Part shown: positions 5,356-13,837 of the stretch, one piece after another
How positions within the stretch are numbered: position 1 is the stretch's first letter
How the letters are laid out: every line of letters starts with the position of its first letter
Virus record (IMG/VR): IMGVR_UViG_3300032006_002703
Coordinates: 1-64,000 of that record
DNA from: a virus
DNA length: 64,000 nucleotides
Reading direction: 5' to 3' (one strand)
Position numbers and translations under genes: made by a program
The notes under the pieces: generated by a model
The model's database searches: none
What the model was told of the DNA's origin: nothing
What the model saw: only the letters and a program-made list of their open reading frames with translations

Positions 5356-5736
5356 TTATTTGCGCCACGGGGAGCCATCGCATTTATCAACTAATTTTCT
5401 TACGTAATCTTTTAGAACTTCTTGCTGCTCTTCCCAGGGGAGGTCTTTAGACACATACCAATGTTCTATTTTTTTAGAATACAAACCTCTGTCCCTCCAG
5501 TCGGGTGGATTTGTGTCCATTAATATAATATAATCCGCTTCTTCACATTCTTTTGATGTTACCGTTTCTTTCATTTCGCACATGGCCATCGCTACCCTGG
5601 AAGAAGGCCAGCGACCAATGCCGTGAACACTCATCATAAACAATGCTGCGTTCTTGTTTAACTCATCGAAGAATTTCTTGCAAAATTCTGTTCTTTTTCC
5701 AATGCCTCTCATCGAGACGAATAATACTTTTTTCAT
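5356..5736 (-). CDS. Low-molecular-weight phosphatase-like protein
   Basis: 126 residues beginning MKKVLFVSMRGIGKRTEFCKKF. The layout (N-terminal strand, P-loop, helix, later DYIILMD and a C-terminal IEHWYV segment) resembles low-molecular-weight protein tyrosine phosphatases. However, the P-loop that should read C-x5-R has Ser in place of the nucleophilic Cys, so it is probably not an active phosphatase. It overlaps the next upstream gene by ATGA. Moderately sure of the fold, unsure of the role. Confidence 0.45.
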   Translation of the reverse strand: MKKVLFVSMRGIGKRTEFCKKFFDELNKNAALFMMSVHGIGRWPSSRVAMAMCEMKETVTSKECEEADYIILMDTNPPDWRDRGLYSKKIEHWYVSKDLPWEEQQEVLKDYVRKLVDKCDGSPWRK

Positions 5737-6041
5737 TTTTTGTCCTTATATAGAATAATTTTATTGTCTTGTACGAGCATGCGGGCGTTAATTGTCACAT
5801 GTTCTATCGCTTTATCCATTCGGTCCATCCATTTTTCGGTGAACCTGCACCATTCTTCTATTTTGTGGATTGTAATTTTACTTGCGTGAATTTTTCCACG
5901 TTGAAGAGTGTGGTTAATATCTTCTAGAGCTTCGCTCGAATGATATACATTATAGTATTGTTTACTTTTTCCGACCGAAAGACCAGAGTGATAAACTATT
6001 CTATAGCTCATAGGTCTTGGGTGTCGATTTTTCTTTTTCAC
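5733..6041 (-). CDS. Hypothetical protein, 102 aa
   Basis: Basic protein starting MKKKNRHPRPMSYRIVYHSG with mixed helix and strand; no signal peptide. Coupled by ATGA overlaps to the genes on both sides, so it belongs to the 6556-5086 unit. No family recognised. Confidence 0.55.
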   Translation of the reverse strand: MKKKNRHPRPMSYRIVYHSGLSVGKSKQYYNVYHSSEALEDINHTLQRGKIHASKITIHKIEEWCRFTEKWMDRMDKAIEHVTINARMLVQDNKIILYKDKK

Positions 6042-6556
6042 TGTTTTAAGATGTAGATTTTTTTAATAATTGTCTTATCTTCGAAAAAATTGTTTATTTC
6101 TTGTTTTGAGTGAGTGGGGTAGGTCATATAATGCCAATCCTTAAGGTCATTCCTACCCCTTAGGAGGACTATTGCAACATCATCAGGCCCGAGGTCTTTG
6201 AATTTATTGACAGCCTTTATTTTGAAGCCTTTGTATTCTAAATAACTTAACAATTCTGGCGGGCAGGTTATTTTTGTAAAGTCATGATGTGCCGCAGAAA
6301 GTATTCCCCTATAATCAACCTTGGCGCGATCTTGCATCTCTTTTCCAATATCAAAAGCGCTCTTTTCTTTTCCAAAACATTTGTAGACATCACTGATAGC
6401 TTCTGGGCCACAACTTTGCAAATGACAAAGCTCATAGCCTTTTTCTCTCATTTTTTTATGATCTTCTGGCTCGGATAGATAATATATGGCCCCACACCCA
6501 CAAAATAACGGGGCGATCGTTATTAGCAAAAGAGTCGATACAAACAGGTTATACAT
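6038..6556 (-). CDS. Putative lipoprotein with C39-like peptidase pattern
   Basis: 172 residues with an N-terminal hydrophobic segment ending LFCGCG, a plausible but non-ideal lipobox. The mature part has LQSCGPEAISDVYKCFG, the Cys-containing opening motif of C39-type papain-fold peptidases, and later DWHYMTYPT with a His in the expected place. If exported, it would be an outer-surface or periplasmic Cys peptidase or a relic of one. It is first in its unit, downstream of a late-type promoter motif. Confidence 0.5.
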   Translation of the reverse strand: MYNLFVSTLLLITIAPLFCGCGAIYYLSEPEDHKKMREKGYELCHLQSCGPEAISDVYKCFGKEKSAFDIGKEMQDRAKVDYRGILSAAHHDFTKITCPPELLSYLEYKGFKIKAVNKFKDLGPDDVAIVLLRGRNDLKDWHYMTYPTHSKQEINNFFEDKTIIKKIYILKQ

Positions 6557-6561
6557 TTTTA

Positions 6562-6574
6562 CTTATATATACAC
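6562..6574 (-). promoter_or_regulatory. Late-type promoter motif, GTGTATATATAAG
   Basis: Minus-strand GTGTATATATAAG five bases before the ATG at 6556, without a -35 box. It is divergent from the similar motif at 6595 that serves the hsp20 unit. Confidence 0.6.
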
Positions 6575-6594
6575 TTGATTTTTTTTTAAAAACC

Positions 6595-6603
6595 GTGTAT
6601 AAT
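6595..6603 (+). promoter_or_regulatory. Late-type promoter motif, GTGTATAAT
   Basis: GTGTATAAT lies just before ATG 6607 of a leader peptide and 72 nt ahead of hsp20. A TTGATT hexamer 17 nt upstream of TATAAT could make it readable by a sigma70 factor too. Confidence 0.65.
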
Positions 6604-6606
6604 AAC

Positions 6607-6663
6607 ATGAAGTACTCAATTCCGAGGCTTCTGAGCGCTCTTTATAGGGGCTCGCAAAAATAA
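6607..6663 (+). CDS. 18-residue leader peptide ahead of hsp20
   Basis: Encodes MKYSIPRLLSALYRGSQK. It starts three bases after the promoter motif, so it would be translated from a leaderless end, and stops 11 bases before hsp20. The hsp20 Shine-Dalgarno AAGGA overlaps the stop region. It could couple or attenuate hsp20 translation. The same bases can fold (CGAG with CTCG), so a regulatory RNA is the alternative. Confidence 0.35.
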   Translation: MKYSIPRLLSALYRGSQK

Positions 6664-6674
6664 AGGACAGTTAA

Positions 6675-7160
6675 ATGACAAATAAAAATAAAGCTCCTGG
6701 CGGCTTGGCCAGTTCAATGCTCCCTGCGTTTTCCAGGGATGAATTCCTCACTCCCTTCGACTCATTTTTTGATAATGTAGTCGGACAACTATACCCCTCT
6801 TTTGGTAGAGAAGTTGGAGTTGAGTTTTTTGGTAACAACTCTTACCCTAAAGTAGATGTTATTGATCACGATGATAAAATCACCATCGAGGCAGAAATTC
6901 CTGGACTCAGTAAAGATGAGGTTTCTGTTGATTTGGAAGAAAACGTTATCACTGTGTCTGGCTTGAAACATAGTCACACCGAAGATACTAGTACTCGATA
7001 TATCCGTAGAGAACTAAAGCGTTCAGCTTTCAAGCGCTCATTTAAATTGGGAGAAAACCTAAACCTGAAAAAGGTAAAGGCGGATTTTCAGAACGGGGTT
7101 TTACTGATTAGTGTTCCAAAAACGGCGCCTGCAAAACCTAAAAAGGTTAAAATTCTTTAA
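6675..7160 (+). CDS. Small heat-shock protein, Hsp20/alpha-crystallin family
   Basis: 161 residues. The alpha-crystallin domain runs over about residues 55-150 (YPKVDVIDHDDKITIEAEIP, then LEENVITVSGLK, then the FQNGVLLISVPK strand with the typical A-x-x-NGVL signature). The C-terminal tail ends KKVKIL, containing an I/V-x-I/L-type oligomer anchor. It holds unfolded proteins in a refoldable state. AAGGA upstream supports the start. Hsp20 genes are known in some marine phages, where they may help capsid assembly or protect virion proteins. Confidence 0.93.
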   Translation: MTNKNKAPGGLASSMLPAFSRDEFLTPFDSFFDNVVGQLYPSFGREVGVEFFGNNSYPKVDVIDHDDKITIEAEIPGLSKDEVSVDLEENVITVSGLKHSHTEDTSTRYIRRELKRSAFKRSFKLGENLNLKKVKADFQNGVLLISVPKTAPAKPKKVKIL

Positions 7161-7191
7161 GTTTAACCAGCTGGTGTAAATAAAGCTAACA

Positions 7192-7283
<92 letters not shown>

Positions 7284-7284
7284 T

Positions 7285-7372
<88 letters not shown>

Positions 7373-8077
7373 TTAGCGGTCCCCAATTTTCTTAATGATA
7401 AATTTAAGGAGTTCGGATCGCAAGATATCCTGCTCTTTGAATTGAAAGCTTTCTATGCCATTATGGCGACTATCTTCGTCGTCAAAAAGTTTACACATGT
7501 CAAAAAATCCACTTTTCCCATTAATATCGCTTTGCATAGAGTCTCCGCAAACAAAAAGCTTTGAGTTTTCTCCTAGGCGGGTTATTAGTGTGGTTAATTC
7601 TTTGAATGTAAAATTCTGAGCTTCATCTGCAACGACTATTTTATTTTTCCAATCCGCGCCTCTTATAAAATTAATGGGCATCGCTTTGATTCTTCCCTCT
7701 TCCATTAATTCTTTTTTAATTGTTGTGTTTTGAGGCAACATTTCCCAAAGCTTATCTTCCAGTGGGGCCATATAAGGGTTAAATTTTTCATCTAAATCTC
7801 CAGGCAATGCCCCTAGTCCTTTTTCCGCGCTTTCGATAACCGTTCTAACATAAAGCAGGTCTAGTTCGTTATACGCACTTAGCAACCTTAAGGCAGAATA
7901 TACTGCCATATATGTTTTTGTGGATCCCGCTGGCCCATTGATAAATATAAGTTTTACTTTATGGTCTAAAGCCTTGGATAGGAAGAGCTTCTGATTCTCC
8001 GTTAGTTTTTTAGAGTGAATCGGAATGCTCTGCTTGAGCTGTGGAATCTCAATTTTTTTCGGCTTTTTCGCGGGCAC
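7373..8077 (-). CDS. phoH: PhoH-like ATPase
   Basis: 234 residues with a Walker A GPAGSTKT (residues 48-55), a Walker B region KIVVADEAQN and a sensor-type VCGDSMQSD. The order and length match the compact PhoH domain widespread in phages of aquatic bacteria; the family's biochemical role is unsettled (RNA helicase/nuclease-associated ATPase). The start is a GTG at 8077, three bases after a late-type promoter motif. It converges with the tRNA pair. Confidence 0.9.
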   Translation of the reverse strand: MPAKKPKKIEIPQLKQSIPIHSKKLTENQKLFLSKALDHKVKLIFINGPAGSTKTYMAVYSALRLLSAYNELDLLYVRTVIESAEKGLGALPGDLDEKFNPYMAPLEDKLWEMLPQNTTIKKELMEEGRIKAMPINFIRGADWKNKIVVADEAQNFTFKELTTLITRLGENSKLFVCGDSMQSDINGKSGFFDMCKLFDDEDSRHNGIESFQFKEQDILRSELLKFIIKKIGDR

Positions 8078-8080
8078 GTT

Positions 8081-8091
8081 AATATATACAC
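8081..8091 (-). promoter_or_regulatory. Late-type promoter motif, GTGTATATATT
   Basis: Minus-strand GTGTATATATT directly before the GTG start of phoH at 8077; no -35 box is visible upstream. Confidence 0.6.
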
Positions 8092-8118
8092 CTTTTTCTG
8101 GATATTCTCTCCAGGATT

Positions 8119-8127
8119 GTGTATAAT
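8119..8127 (+). promoter_or_regulatory. Late-type promoter motif, GTGTATAAT
   Basis: GTGTATAAT followed nine bases later by ATG 8137; no TTGACA-like box at the right distance upstream. Confidence 0.65.
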
Positions 8128-8136
8128 AAATTAGTC

Positions 8137-8598
8137 ATGAAAAAGAACGAAGTAAAAGTAAAATTAATCGTGCGTCGCAAGAAGAGCGAGCTTGATAAGT
8201 TGCGCGACGAAGACTTTCTGTTCCCTGACGAGAGAAGTTTTCCCATCGTTACGGCAGAAGACGTGGAGGTTGCAATTCATGAATTTAGGCGAATTGAATA
8301 TCGAATGAGACGCGAGGTGTTCCTCGACAAACTCACACGCAAGGCGCGGAGCCTAGGACCAAAATTCATAAATTCACTCTCTCAATCAACGAGAGATCTA
8401 TTAAACATTAAACCTGAGAAATATTCTAATAACCCTCAGAGTTATGCTTACGAAAACAAAGAAGAAGCCTTAAATCGAGCAGAAGAGCTTGGATTAAATG
8501 GTATTCATGAATGCCACTCCCCTAAGGGTACGGCATATGTTCCTGGAAGCACCAAGGAGGAGTTCCTATCTTGGTTCAAGGAGGCTGTTGGCAGCTAA
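8137..8598 (+). CDS. DUF6582-like phage protein, 153 aa
   Basis: Starts MKKNEVKVKLIVRRKKSELD. The segment DFLFPDERSFPIVTAEDVEV followed by AIHEF is the pattern found in DUF6582-type phage proteins and in some prohead proteins (FxFPxxRxxPI, then a helix). The C-terminal part (YVPGSTKEEFLSWF) is also a recurrent phage motif. Role unknown; possibly virion-associated. The 3' end overlaps the convergent deacetylase gene by 33 bases. Confidence 0.6.
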   Translation: MKKNEVKVKLIVRRKKSELDKLRDEDFLFPDERSFPIVTAEDVEVAIHEFRRIEYRMRREVFLDKLTRKARSLGPKFINSLSQSTRDLLNIKPEKYSNNPQSYAYENKEEALNRAEELGLNGIHECHSPKGTAYVPGSTKEEFLSWFKEAVGS

Positions 8599-9126
8599 CC
8601 TTCCAGGGCCAAAGAATTTCATAAAACCAGCTTTCTGCAGAATGCAATTATATAAAACCTCTGTATAATTATAGGGGAAGCAAAACGATTTAGGAATATA
8701 TCCTAATTCGTCAATAAACGCTTCGCTCATAAGTTTCGTATCCCTATTAAGGAAGGCTCTTTTGTTTTTGGGCTCCATAATTTCAATGTCTTTATGAAAA
8801 TGACTGTGCGCACCTATCTCACAGTTGGGTATTTTTGATATTTCTCGTATTTGACTCCATGTCATGTAGTGTTTTGCAAATCCTGTCCTAAAAAAGTACT
8901 CATGAGCTTTGTCACATGAAGTATATTCTTTTTCTTGAACGCAAAGAGGGTGGCATACAATTCCCGTACTAATAAAAAAGATTTTGCGGGTATCTATTTT
9001 TGCTAGTTTATTTATATATTTGTATTGCGTATAAAGTCCGTCGTCAAACGTTAAAACATAATCTTCTAAATTGATTTCAAATAAGTCTTCATTGACTTCA
9101 TGGATTTCTAAGATTTCTTTGTCCAT
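8566..9126 (-). CDS. Polysaccharide deacetylase (NodB/CE4 family)
   Basis: 186 residues with the CE4 motifs: LTFDDG (residues 25-30, catalytic and metal Asp), GAHSHFH (metal-binding His pair) and FCFPYN. These enzymes remove N- or O-acetyl groups from sugars. It is the last gene of the sugar cluster and overlaps the upstream GT32 gene by 19 bases. No signal peptide, so it likely acts on cytoplasmic sugar intermediates. The 3' end overlaps the convergent gene at 8137. Confidence 0.85.
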   Translation of the reverse strand: MDKEILEIHEVNEDLFEINLEDYVLTFDDGLYTQYKYINKLAKIDTRKIFFISTGIVCHPLCVQEKEYTSCDKAHEYFFRTGFAKHYMTWSQIREISKIPNCEIGAHSHFHKDIEIMEPKNKRAFLNRDTKLMSEAFIDELGYIPKSFCFPYNYTEVLYNCILQKAGFMKFFGPGRLAANSLLEPR

Positions 9127-9803
9127 GATCCTAAATGTCCGTGGATTGCTCTATAAGCACTATGGTCGCCCAAGGAATGAGATGTTTGTTTATTTTCTTC
9201 TTCGGGGTGACCTAGGATATAAAGCGGTTTAATTTTATGTTTTTTATTATATATATTATACATTTTTGTAATGTATCCTGGCCCAGTTTTCATAAGAACC
9301 TCGAAGTTAGGATTGTCTGGTTCTCTTCCTTCGAATCTTGAAAGAGCATCTAGGTGCTTTTTCCCTATTGATGTCGCAAGTAGCCTCATGAATTCGTTTT
9401 GTTTGTCGCAGGCCATAAGGCAATTGGAAAGTAATGTGTCCCACCCCTTGTCTTTAAAGAAGTTACAGAAGTCAAACTCTACTAAATAGCAACAGTCATC
9501 AATAAATAAATCTTCTATGTTTTCATTAACCTTAATATCAAGATCTAAATACAGTCCACCATGCTTATAAAGAAAGCTAAAACGAGAGATGTCTGATTTC
9601 ATAATATCAGAAGAAGAATCATATAAATCCATGAGGTGCGGAGCAACCTCATTAACAACTTCTCTACTACTTTCATTATCCCAAAGAATATATTTCCATC
9701 CTGGGAAATTTTCGGGTATCGAATTCATATACTCTCGAAACACTTCGGGTATATCTGGATGTATTTCGCTAATCCATGATTGATGTATAATTTTAGGAAT
9801 CAT
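9108..9803 (-). CDS. Glycosyltransferase, GT32/OCH1-like
   Basis: Begins MIPKIIHQSWISEIHPDIPE, the standard GT32 opening (IPKIIHQ-x-W), with the sugar-binding DxD in KHGGLYLDLDIKV at about residues 80-92. It transfers a sugar from a nucleotide donor; the donor cannot be told. 231 residues is normal for the family. It overlaps genes on both sides, so it is co-transcribed with the sugar cluster. Confidence 0.88.
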   Translation of the reverse strand: MIPKIIHQSWISEIHPDIPEVFREYMNSIPENFPGWKYILWDNESSREVVNEVAPHLMDLYDSSSDIMKSDISRFSFLYKHGGLYLDLDIKVNENIEDLFIDDCCYLVEFDFCNFFKDKGWDTLLSNCLMACDKQNEFMRLLATSIGKKHLDALSRFEGREPDNPNFEVLMKTGPGYITKMYNIYNKKHKIKPLYILGHPEEENKQTSHSLGDHSAYRAIHGHLGSWTKKS

Positions 9804-10647
9804 AAAGCGCTAATTCGTCTACATATGCCTTGTTGGTATACTTTGTGTTTGCGGTCCCAGACCATACTACGGAATCCTCTTGGAAAATTGGAAAGCCTTT
9901 GTCTCGATTATAAAGCCCCTCATCCTTAAACTTTCGCGGTAGATTATGGATATCTATTTTCTTCTCATATTCCGTAAAAATCTCGGAAATAACAAGCTCG
10001 TCGGAATCCCAGTCAAGTAGGTCGATTTTGTTTTCTATTTTTTTGAACATTTCCCGAATGACAGGAGAGTTGCGTACCCCTATGAAGCCGCCATGATAAA
10101 ACTCTTCTAAATCTGGAAAGCGCAGCTCTTTGGTTTTTTCTTCGCAGAGCTGCCTTATTTGAAAGTCATCATCATTGGAGCATACAACACACAAATCATT
10201 TGATTTAATAAGGTCATATAGCTCATTAAGGTCCTTGCGTACAATCATATCAATATCGCTCATTAATATGTGCTTAAAGCCTGCCTCAAGGGTTCTGTTC
10301 AATGTTTCATATCTTATATTAGAGCAGTATGCCATTTTATCCGAGTACAGCCATCGTGCGCCGCGAAAATCCGTCAGCTTCTCCTTGAAGCCTCGGTCGA
10401 ATTCTTCTTGGAGCAATATGCCTCTTTTGTTTAGATGTTTTCTTTTTGAGTCTAATTCTTTTTGCTCTATGGTGAACCACAAGTCAGGATATAAATCTAT
10501 AGATTCTTCTATTGATTCTGGATTTGTATTTACAAACCTAATGTAGGGCTGAACGCATGTAGCGTTCTTCCTTAAAGACCTTAAAAAGGGCTTTAAGATT
10601 GGAATGTACTCTTGATCACAAGTTGAGATAATAATTAATTTATTCAT
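9793..10647 (-). CDS. Glycosyltransferase (nucleotide-diphospho-sugar fold)
   Basis: 284 residues with a DxD motif in HILMSDIDMIVRKDL and the preceding KMAYCSNIRYETLN block. The same two blocks occur in the 290-residue protein at 15439-16311 (KMAYCSNI and MDVDAIVRKPL), so the pair are paralogues flanking the cluster. The fold is GT-A type. Donor and acceptor unknown. Confidence 0.8.
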   Translation of the reverse strand: MNKLIIISTCDQEYIPILKPFLRSLRKNATCVQPYIRFVNTNPESIEESIDLYPDLWFTIEQKELDSKRKHLNKRGILLQEEFDRGFKEKLTDFRGARWLYSDKMAYCSNIRYETLNRTLEAGFKHILMSDIDMIVRKDLNELYDLIKSNDLCVVCSNDDDFQIRQLCEEKTKELRFPDLEEFYHGGFIGVRNSPVIREMFKKIENKIDLLDWDSDELVISEIFTEYEKKIDIHNLPRKFKDEGLYNRDKGFPIFQEDSVVWSGTANTKYTNKAYVDELALYDS

Positions 10648-11746
10648 TGAAATAACTTTCCAACCCTCCTCTCCTTCTCACATCTAGCGTAAGGCAGTGA
10701 TGGGCGCCCGAAAACAACTCGCAGTGTCTTATTGGGCAAGAAATAACCTCCACCTTATATTTTTTGAGCTCTTTTGATAGTATATGCTTGTACTGGTCAT
10801 GACATATAATTAATTCTGGAGAAATTGACAAAAAATTCAACTCTATTCGCGGAGAAGCGAGTTTAATATTCTGGAGCTCGTATTCTGAGGGGTCTCTATT
10901 CCTCATAGGAATATAAATAATATCCCAATTATCAAAAATGCTTGGCAGCTGAATTTCTGGCCTCATCAGTATTCCTAGACCTGGTCTAATCGGCAAAAAA
11001 GTTGAATCTATATGGGAGTCAGTCCATTCTACGGTTATAACTTCAAATTTCTCTCCTACTTGAGCCTGCAACCATTTCGCTCCAAGTCTATGATTCTCAC
11101 AAGAAACATTCATTAGGATTTTATCCCCTAGGCGAAGGCAATTTGCCGCATCAAACATAATTTCATGTCCACAATTCATGGGATGTAAATCACAGCCCCT
11201 CAGTTCCTCGTAACTGTCCCAGGTTAAAGAGTTTTCTCCAAAATAACTTAAGTCAAAACTGTGATCCATTAAGAGGGGTTTGGGCGCTTGAATCCATTTC
11301 GCTCCTTGTTTGAAATATTCTAAAAACAGATGCTTTAAATAATCTGTCTCAAAATATCTCCACCTGCACATAGGGGGAGACTCAATAATTGTATCTCCTA
11401 CTATCATTGTTAAGTCCCTGACATTTAAAGAGGGGTGTATTGTACTCTCCCAGTGAGGGGTTTTTACCCTATGGACTATTCGGGGAACTTTGGGTCTACG
11501 AACTTTTATATTCAAAGACTTAAGTGTCTCTGCAAAGTTTTCAACGTCTTCCTTGTGTTCTTCTACATGGCGTTTTGTTATGTATTGGTGAGCGTCTTCC
11601 TCGAATCTTTTCGTATTATAAATATTATCGTGAAAAAATACCTTAAAAGAAAAATCAAGCGCGGGAAGCTTTGGTGGAAACCCGTCTCCAACAATCACCT
11701 CTTCAAGTGGAGACCATTCGTCGAAACTATTAACTGGGCAAATCAT
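10640..11746 (-). CDS. Glycine/inosamine amidinotransferase-like enzyme
   Basis: 368 residues starting MICPVNSFDEWSPLEEVIVG, the typical amidinotransferase opening. The catalytic triad is visible: Asp in the MFDAANCLRLG region, His in DSHIDSTFLPIRPG, and nucleophilic Cys in HHCLTLDVRRRG near the C-terminus, matching the HCxTxDVRRRG signature of arginine:glycine and inosamine-phosphate amidinotransferases. It moves an amidino group from arginine to an amine. The ATGA overlap with the upstream gene fixes the start at 11746. Next to an aminotransferase and sugar deacetylases, an amino-sugar acceptor is the likely substrate. Confidence 0.88.
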   Translation of the reverse strand: MICPVNSFDEWSPLEEVIVGDGFPPKLPALDFSFKVFFHDNIYNTKRFEEDAHQYITKRHVEEHKEDVENFAETLKSLNIKVRRPKVPRIVHRVKTPHWESTIHPSLNVRDLTMIVGDTIIESPPMCRWRYFETDYLKHLFLEYFKQGAKWIQAPKPLLMDHSFDLSYFGENSLTWDSYEELRGCDLHPMNCGHEIMFDAANCLRLGDKILMNVSCENHRLGAKWLQAQVGEKFEVITVEWTDSHIDSTFLPIRPGLGILMRPEIQLPSIFDNWDIIYIPMRNRDPSEYELQNIKLASPRIELNFLSISPELIICHDQYKHILSKELKKYKVEVISCPIRHCELFSGAHHCLTLDVRRRGGLESYFNE

Positions 11747-12375
11747 CCTTCTGCAAAGCAAATATCTGGAAAAAAGTCCCTTTGGACTGATAGATATTTA
11801 TATTGTTCTATAATTATAGTAAGCCTTGGAGATTCCACGGAGGCTCCAGACAATATTGGGTTAACTGAATGTTTGTAATTCCCAAATTCAACGAATAAGT
11901 TAGTCTTGGGTTTAACCTCAAGAACAGAAGGAGGCACATCATGAATAAGAAGCTCTCCCCCTTTCATCTCCTCTGGTACATTTAAATATAATAGACTCGT
12001 GCAATAAGGCTGAGGAAGTTTAACTGGAGAGTTTAAACCATACATGTATTTATATTTTTCTGGCAGCTGCCCATCTAGATGCGCTGGGATCCCGCCTTCC
12101 TTATGGAGGCAAATCACAGGCAAGTAAAAAATATTGCACCAATCTTTTAGAGATTTTTCAAGAAAAGGGGCGAGCGAGGGAAGCGTTTTGTAAACCTCCT
12201 TGATTGAATTTCTTTTAAAAATGACGCTAAAAGCTTTTTCATATTCATTACTCCCATTGGGCTCTGTGGAGGTCATGTACTCAAAATTCCTGACCTCTTT
12301 ATTAATTTTATCGAGATCGTCTTCGTTAAGAAAGTCTTCTATTATTCCGAATCCAGTTTTTGTATCTCTGTACAT
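11743..12375 (-). CDS. 2-oxoglutarate/Fe(II) oxygenase-like protein
   Basis: 210 residues with HLDGQ (His-x-Asp, iron ligands), a later His in YKHSVNPI and Arg in SPRLTIIIEQY for 2-oxoglutarate, in the order expected for prolyl-4-hydroxylase-type dioxygenases. It probably hydroxylates a small molecule or sugar intermediate, or a protein. It overlaps the upstream reductase gene by 34 bases and the downstream amidinotransferase by ATGA. Confidence 0.8.
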   Translation of the reverse strand: MYRDTKTGFGIIEDFLNEDDLDKINKEVRNFEYMTSTEPNGSNEYEKAFSVIFKRNSIKEVYKTLPSLAPFLEKSLKDWCNIFYLPVICLHKEGGIPAHLDGQLPEKYKYMYGLNSPVKLPQPYCTSLLYLNVPEEMKGGELLIHDVPPSVLEVKPKTNLFVEFGNYKHSVNPILSGASVESPRLTIIIEQYKYLSVQRDFFPDICFAEG

Positions 12376-13184
12376 TTTTGTTTTTGTATTTGTTCGAGAA
12401 TGGTATATTCTGGCATTAGGGCTTCTGTATATATAGAGCTTAGTGACCGATCTAGAGTTTTGTTGATTTTTGTTCCCGAAATTTCTTCTGCATGAGTGGG
12501 CATTATCTCTAGGTTCAACTTATATGTTTTTGATATTAGGGAGCAAAGCTCAAATTTAGAAACAGTGTTTGGAGAAAAAACGTGGCGCAATCCGACTTTG
12601 TACTTATAGTTTAAAATGATATCTGTTACTATTTCTGCTAGAGAAAGGCAGGTTACCCCATTCCAAAAGCAGTTCATGTAACCTTTAATTATTTTTCCTT
12701 TCTGAGAGATAAGCCAAGAAACGAGGCTTCTTGAATGATAAAGCTCTTCACCAATAAAAGAGGTTCTTAAGACCATTGCTTTTCTGCAGGGCTCCATACT
12801 TTTTGTTACTCCATATATATCTTCTGCATCGGGAGTATCAACTTCCGTATAGCTTCCTCTGTTTCCGCTAAAAACACAATCTGATGAAAAGTGGATTAAT
12901 TTTGCGCCTGCTGCATTGCAATAATTTGCAAGAGCATGAGGAAATAGCCCATTAACCTTTATCGCTTCTGTATCAGATTTGATTTGAGGCTTCAAAACTC
13001 CTATGCAATTAATTACGTAATCCCCCTCGTTAAGGGGGAGTGGATATAAAAAATGCGACCTACTGTAAGACTTGGACGCGTCAAGCCTATCTCTTGGAAC
13101 TAGCTCTACTTTATGTAGCTGGTTGAGGTGCCATGCCACATGGCTCCCCAGCAAGCCTGTTGAACCTAAAATAAAAATCTTCAT
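12342..13184 (-). CDS. dTDP-4-dehydrorhamnose reductase-like SDR
   Basis: 280 residues. N-terminal NAD(P)-binding ILGSTGLLGSHV, then FSSDCVFSG and the YGVTK (Y-x3-K) catalytic pair. This is the RmlD branch of the extended short-chain dehydrogenases, which reduce a 4-keto sugar nucleotide. No RmlA, B or C is present in the window, so the keto-sugar must come from the host or from elsewhere in the phage. Confidence 0.85.
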   Translation of the reverse strand: MKIFILGSTGLLGSHVAWHLNQLHKVELVPRDRLDASKSYSRSHFLYPLPLNEGDYVINCIGVLKPQIKSDTEAIKVNGLFPHALANYCNAAGAKLIHFSSDCVFSGNRGSYTEVDTPDAEDIYGVTKSMEPCRKAMVLRTSFIGEELYHSRSLVSWLISQKGKIIKGYMNCFWNGVTCLSLAEIVTDIILNYKYKVGLRHVFSPNTVSKFELCSLISKTYKLNLEIMPTHAEEISGTKINKTLDRSLSSIYTEALMPEYTILEQIQKQKCTEIQKLDSE

Positions 13185-13837
13185 TTCAAATAAGGGCTGA
13201 ATACGGGCAGAGTTGAAAGGTCTACTTTGTAATCTGAAGATTTTCCACTATCTCGATTAATATTTGGTAGTTTGTAAAATTGCTCAATGCCCCTTACTGC
13301 CTCTTCTGGGGTCATATACATATGCCATCCAATCATAGGGGGAGGAGAGTTAATTAAATCGTTATAATATATTGACTCCCTGCCATCGTACCTCGCTGCC
13401 CTCAACCATTTATAAGCCTTACGGTCATCGGTTAAAATCATTCCCCCTCTTCCTATTGATAGTATTTTTTTGCTATGAAAAGACAGGCAATGCAGGTTCC
13501 CTTTCTCGTACATGCCTTTTCTAAACCTCTGAGCCCCATCTATTATATTAAGAGGTTTTAATTGATAAATTCCCTTCCAGTATTTTTTTGAAAAATCAAT
13601 CTTAAACCCACAGTGAGCGACCATCATTGGAACAGATATGTAGGTTTTTCTCGGGACTGTTATTGCTGGATAAGGGCTTCGAGAAAAGTCCTCTAAACCT
13701 TTAAGGTTACCCTTTAGGTACATCATACTAAGAAACAATGCGTTGCTGCAGCTATCTACTGCTACAGCATATTTGCTTCCCGCATAATCTGCAACGAGCT
13801 TCTCGAATAAATTTACGTTGTCCCAAACCGTCTTCAT
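13181..13837 (-). CDS. DegT/DnrJ/EryC1-type aminotransferase, short form
   Basis: 218 residues, about half the usual length. It keeps the N-terminal SNAL region, IDGAQRF (Asp for the cofactor ring) and the FHSKKILSIGRGGMILT block with the PLP lysine. The C-terminal domain is mostly missing. Full-length family members put an amino group on keto-sugars. The short form may be active as a dimer or may be decayed. ATGA overlaps on both sides. Confidence 0.8.
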   Translation of the reverse strand: MKTVWDNVNLFEKLVADYAGSKYAVAVDSCSNALFLSMMYLKGNLKGLEDFSRSPYPAITVPRKTYISVPMMVAHCGFKIDFSKKYWKGIYQLKPLNIIDGAQRFRKGMYEKGNLHCLSFHSKKILSIGRGGMILTDDRKAYKWLRAARYDGRESIYYNDLINSPPPMIGWHMYMTPEEAVRGIEQFYKLPNINRDSGKSSDYKVDLSTLPVFSPYLK

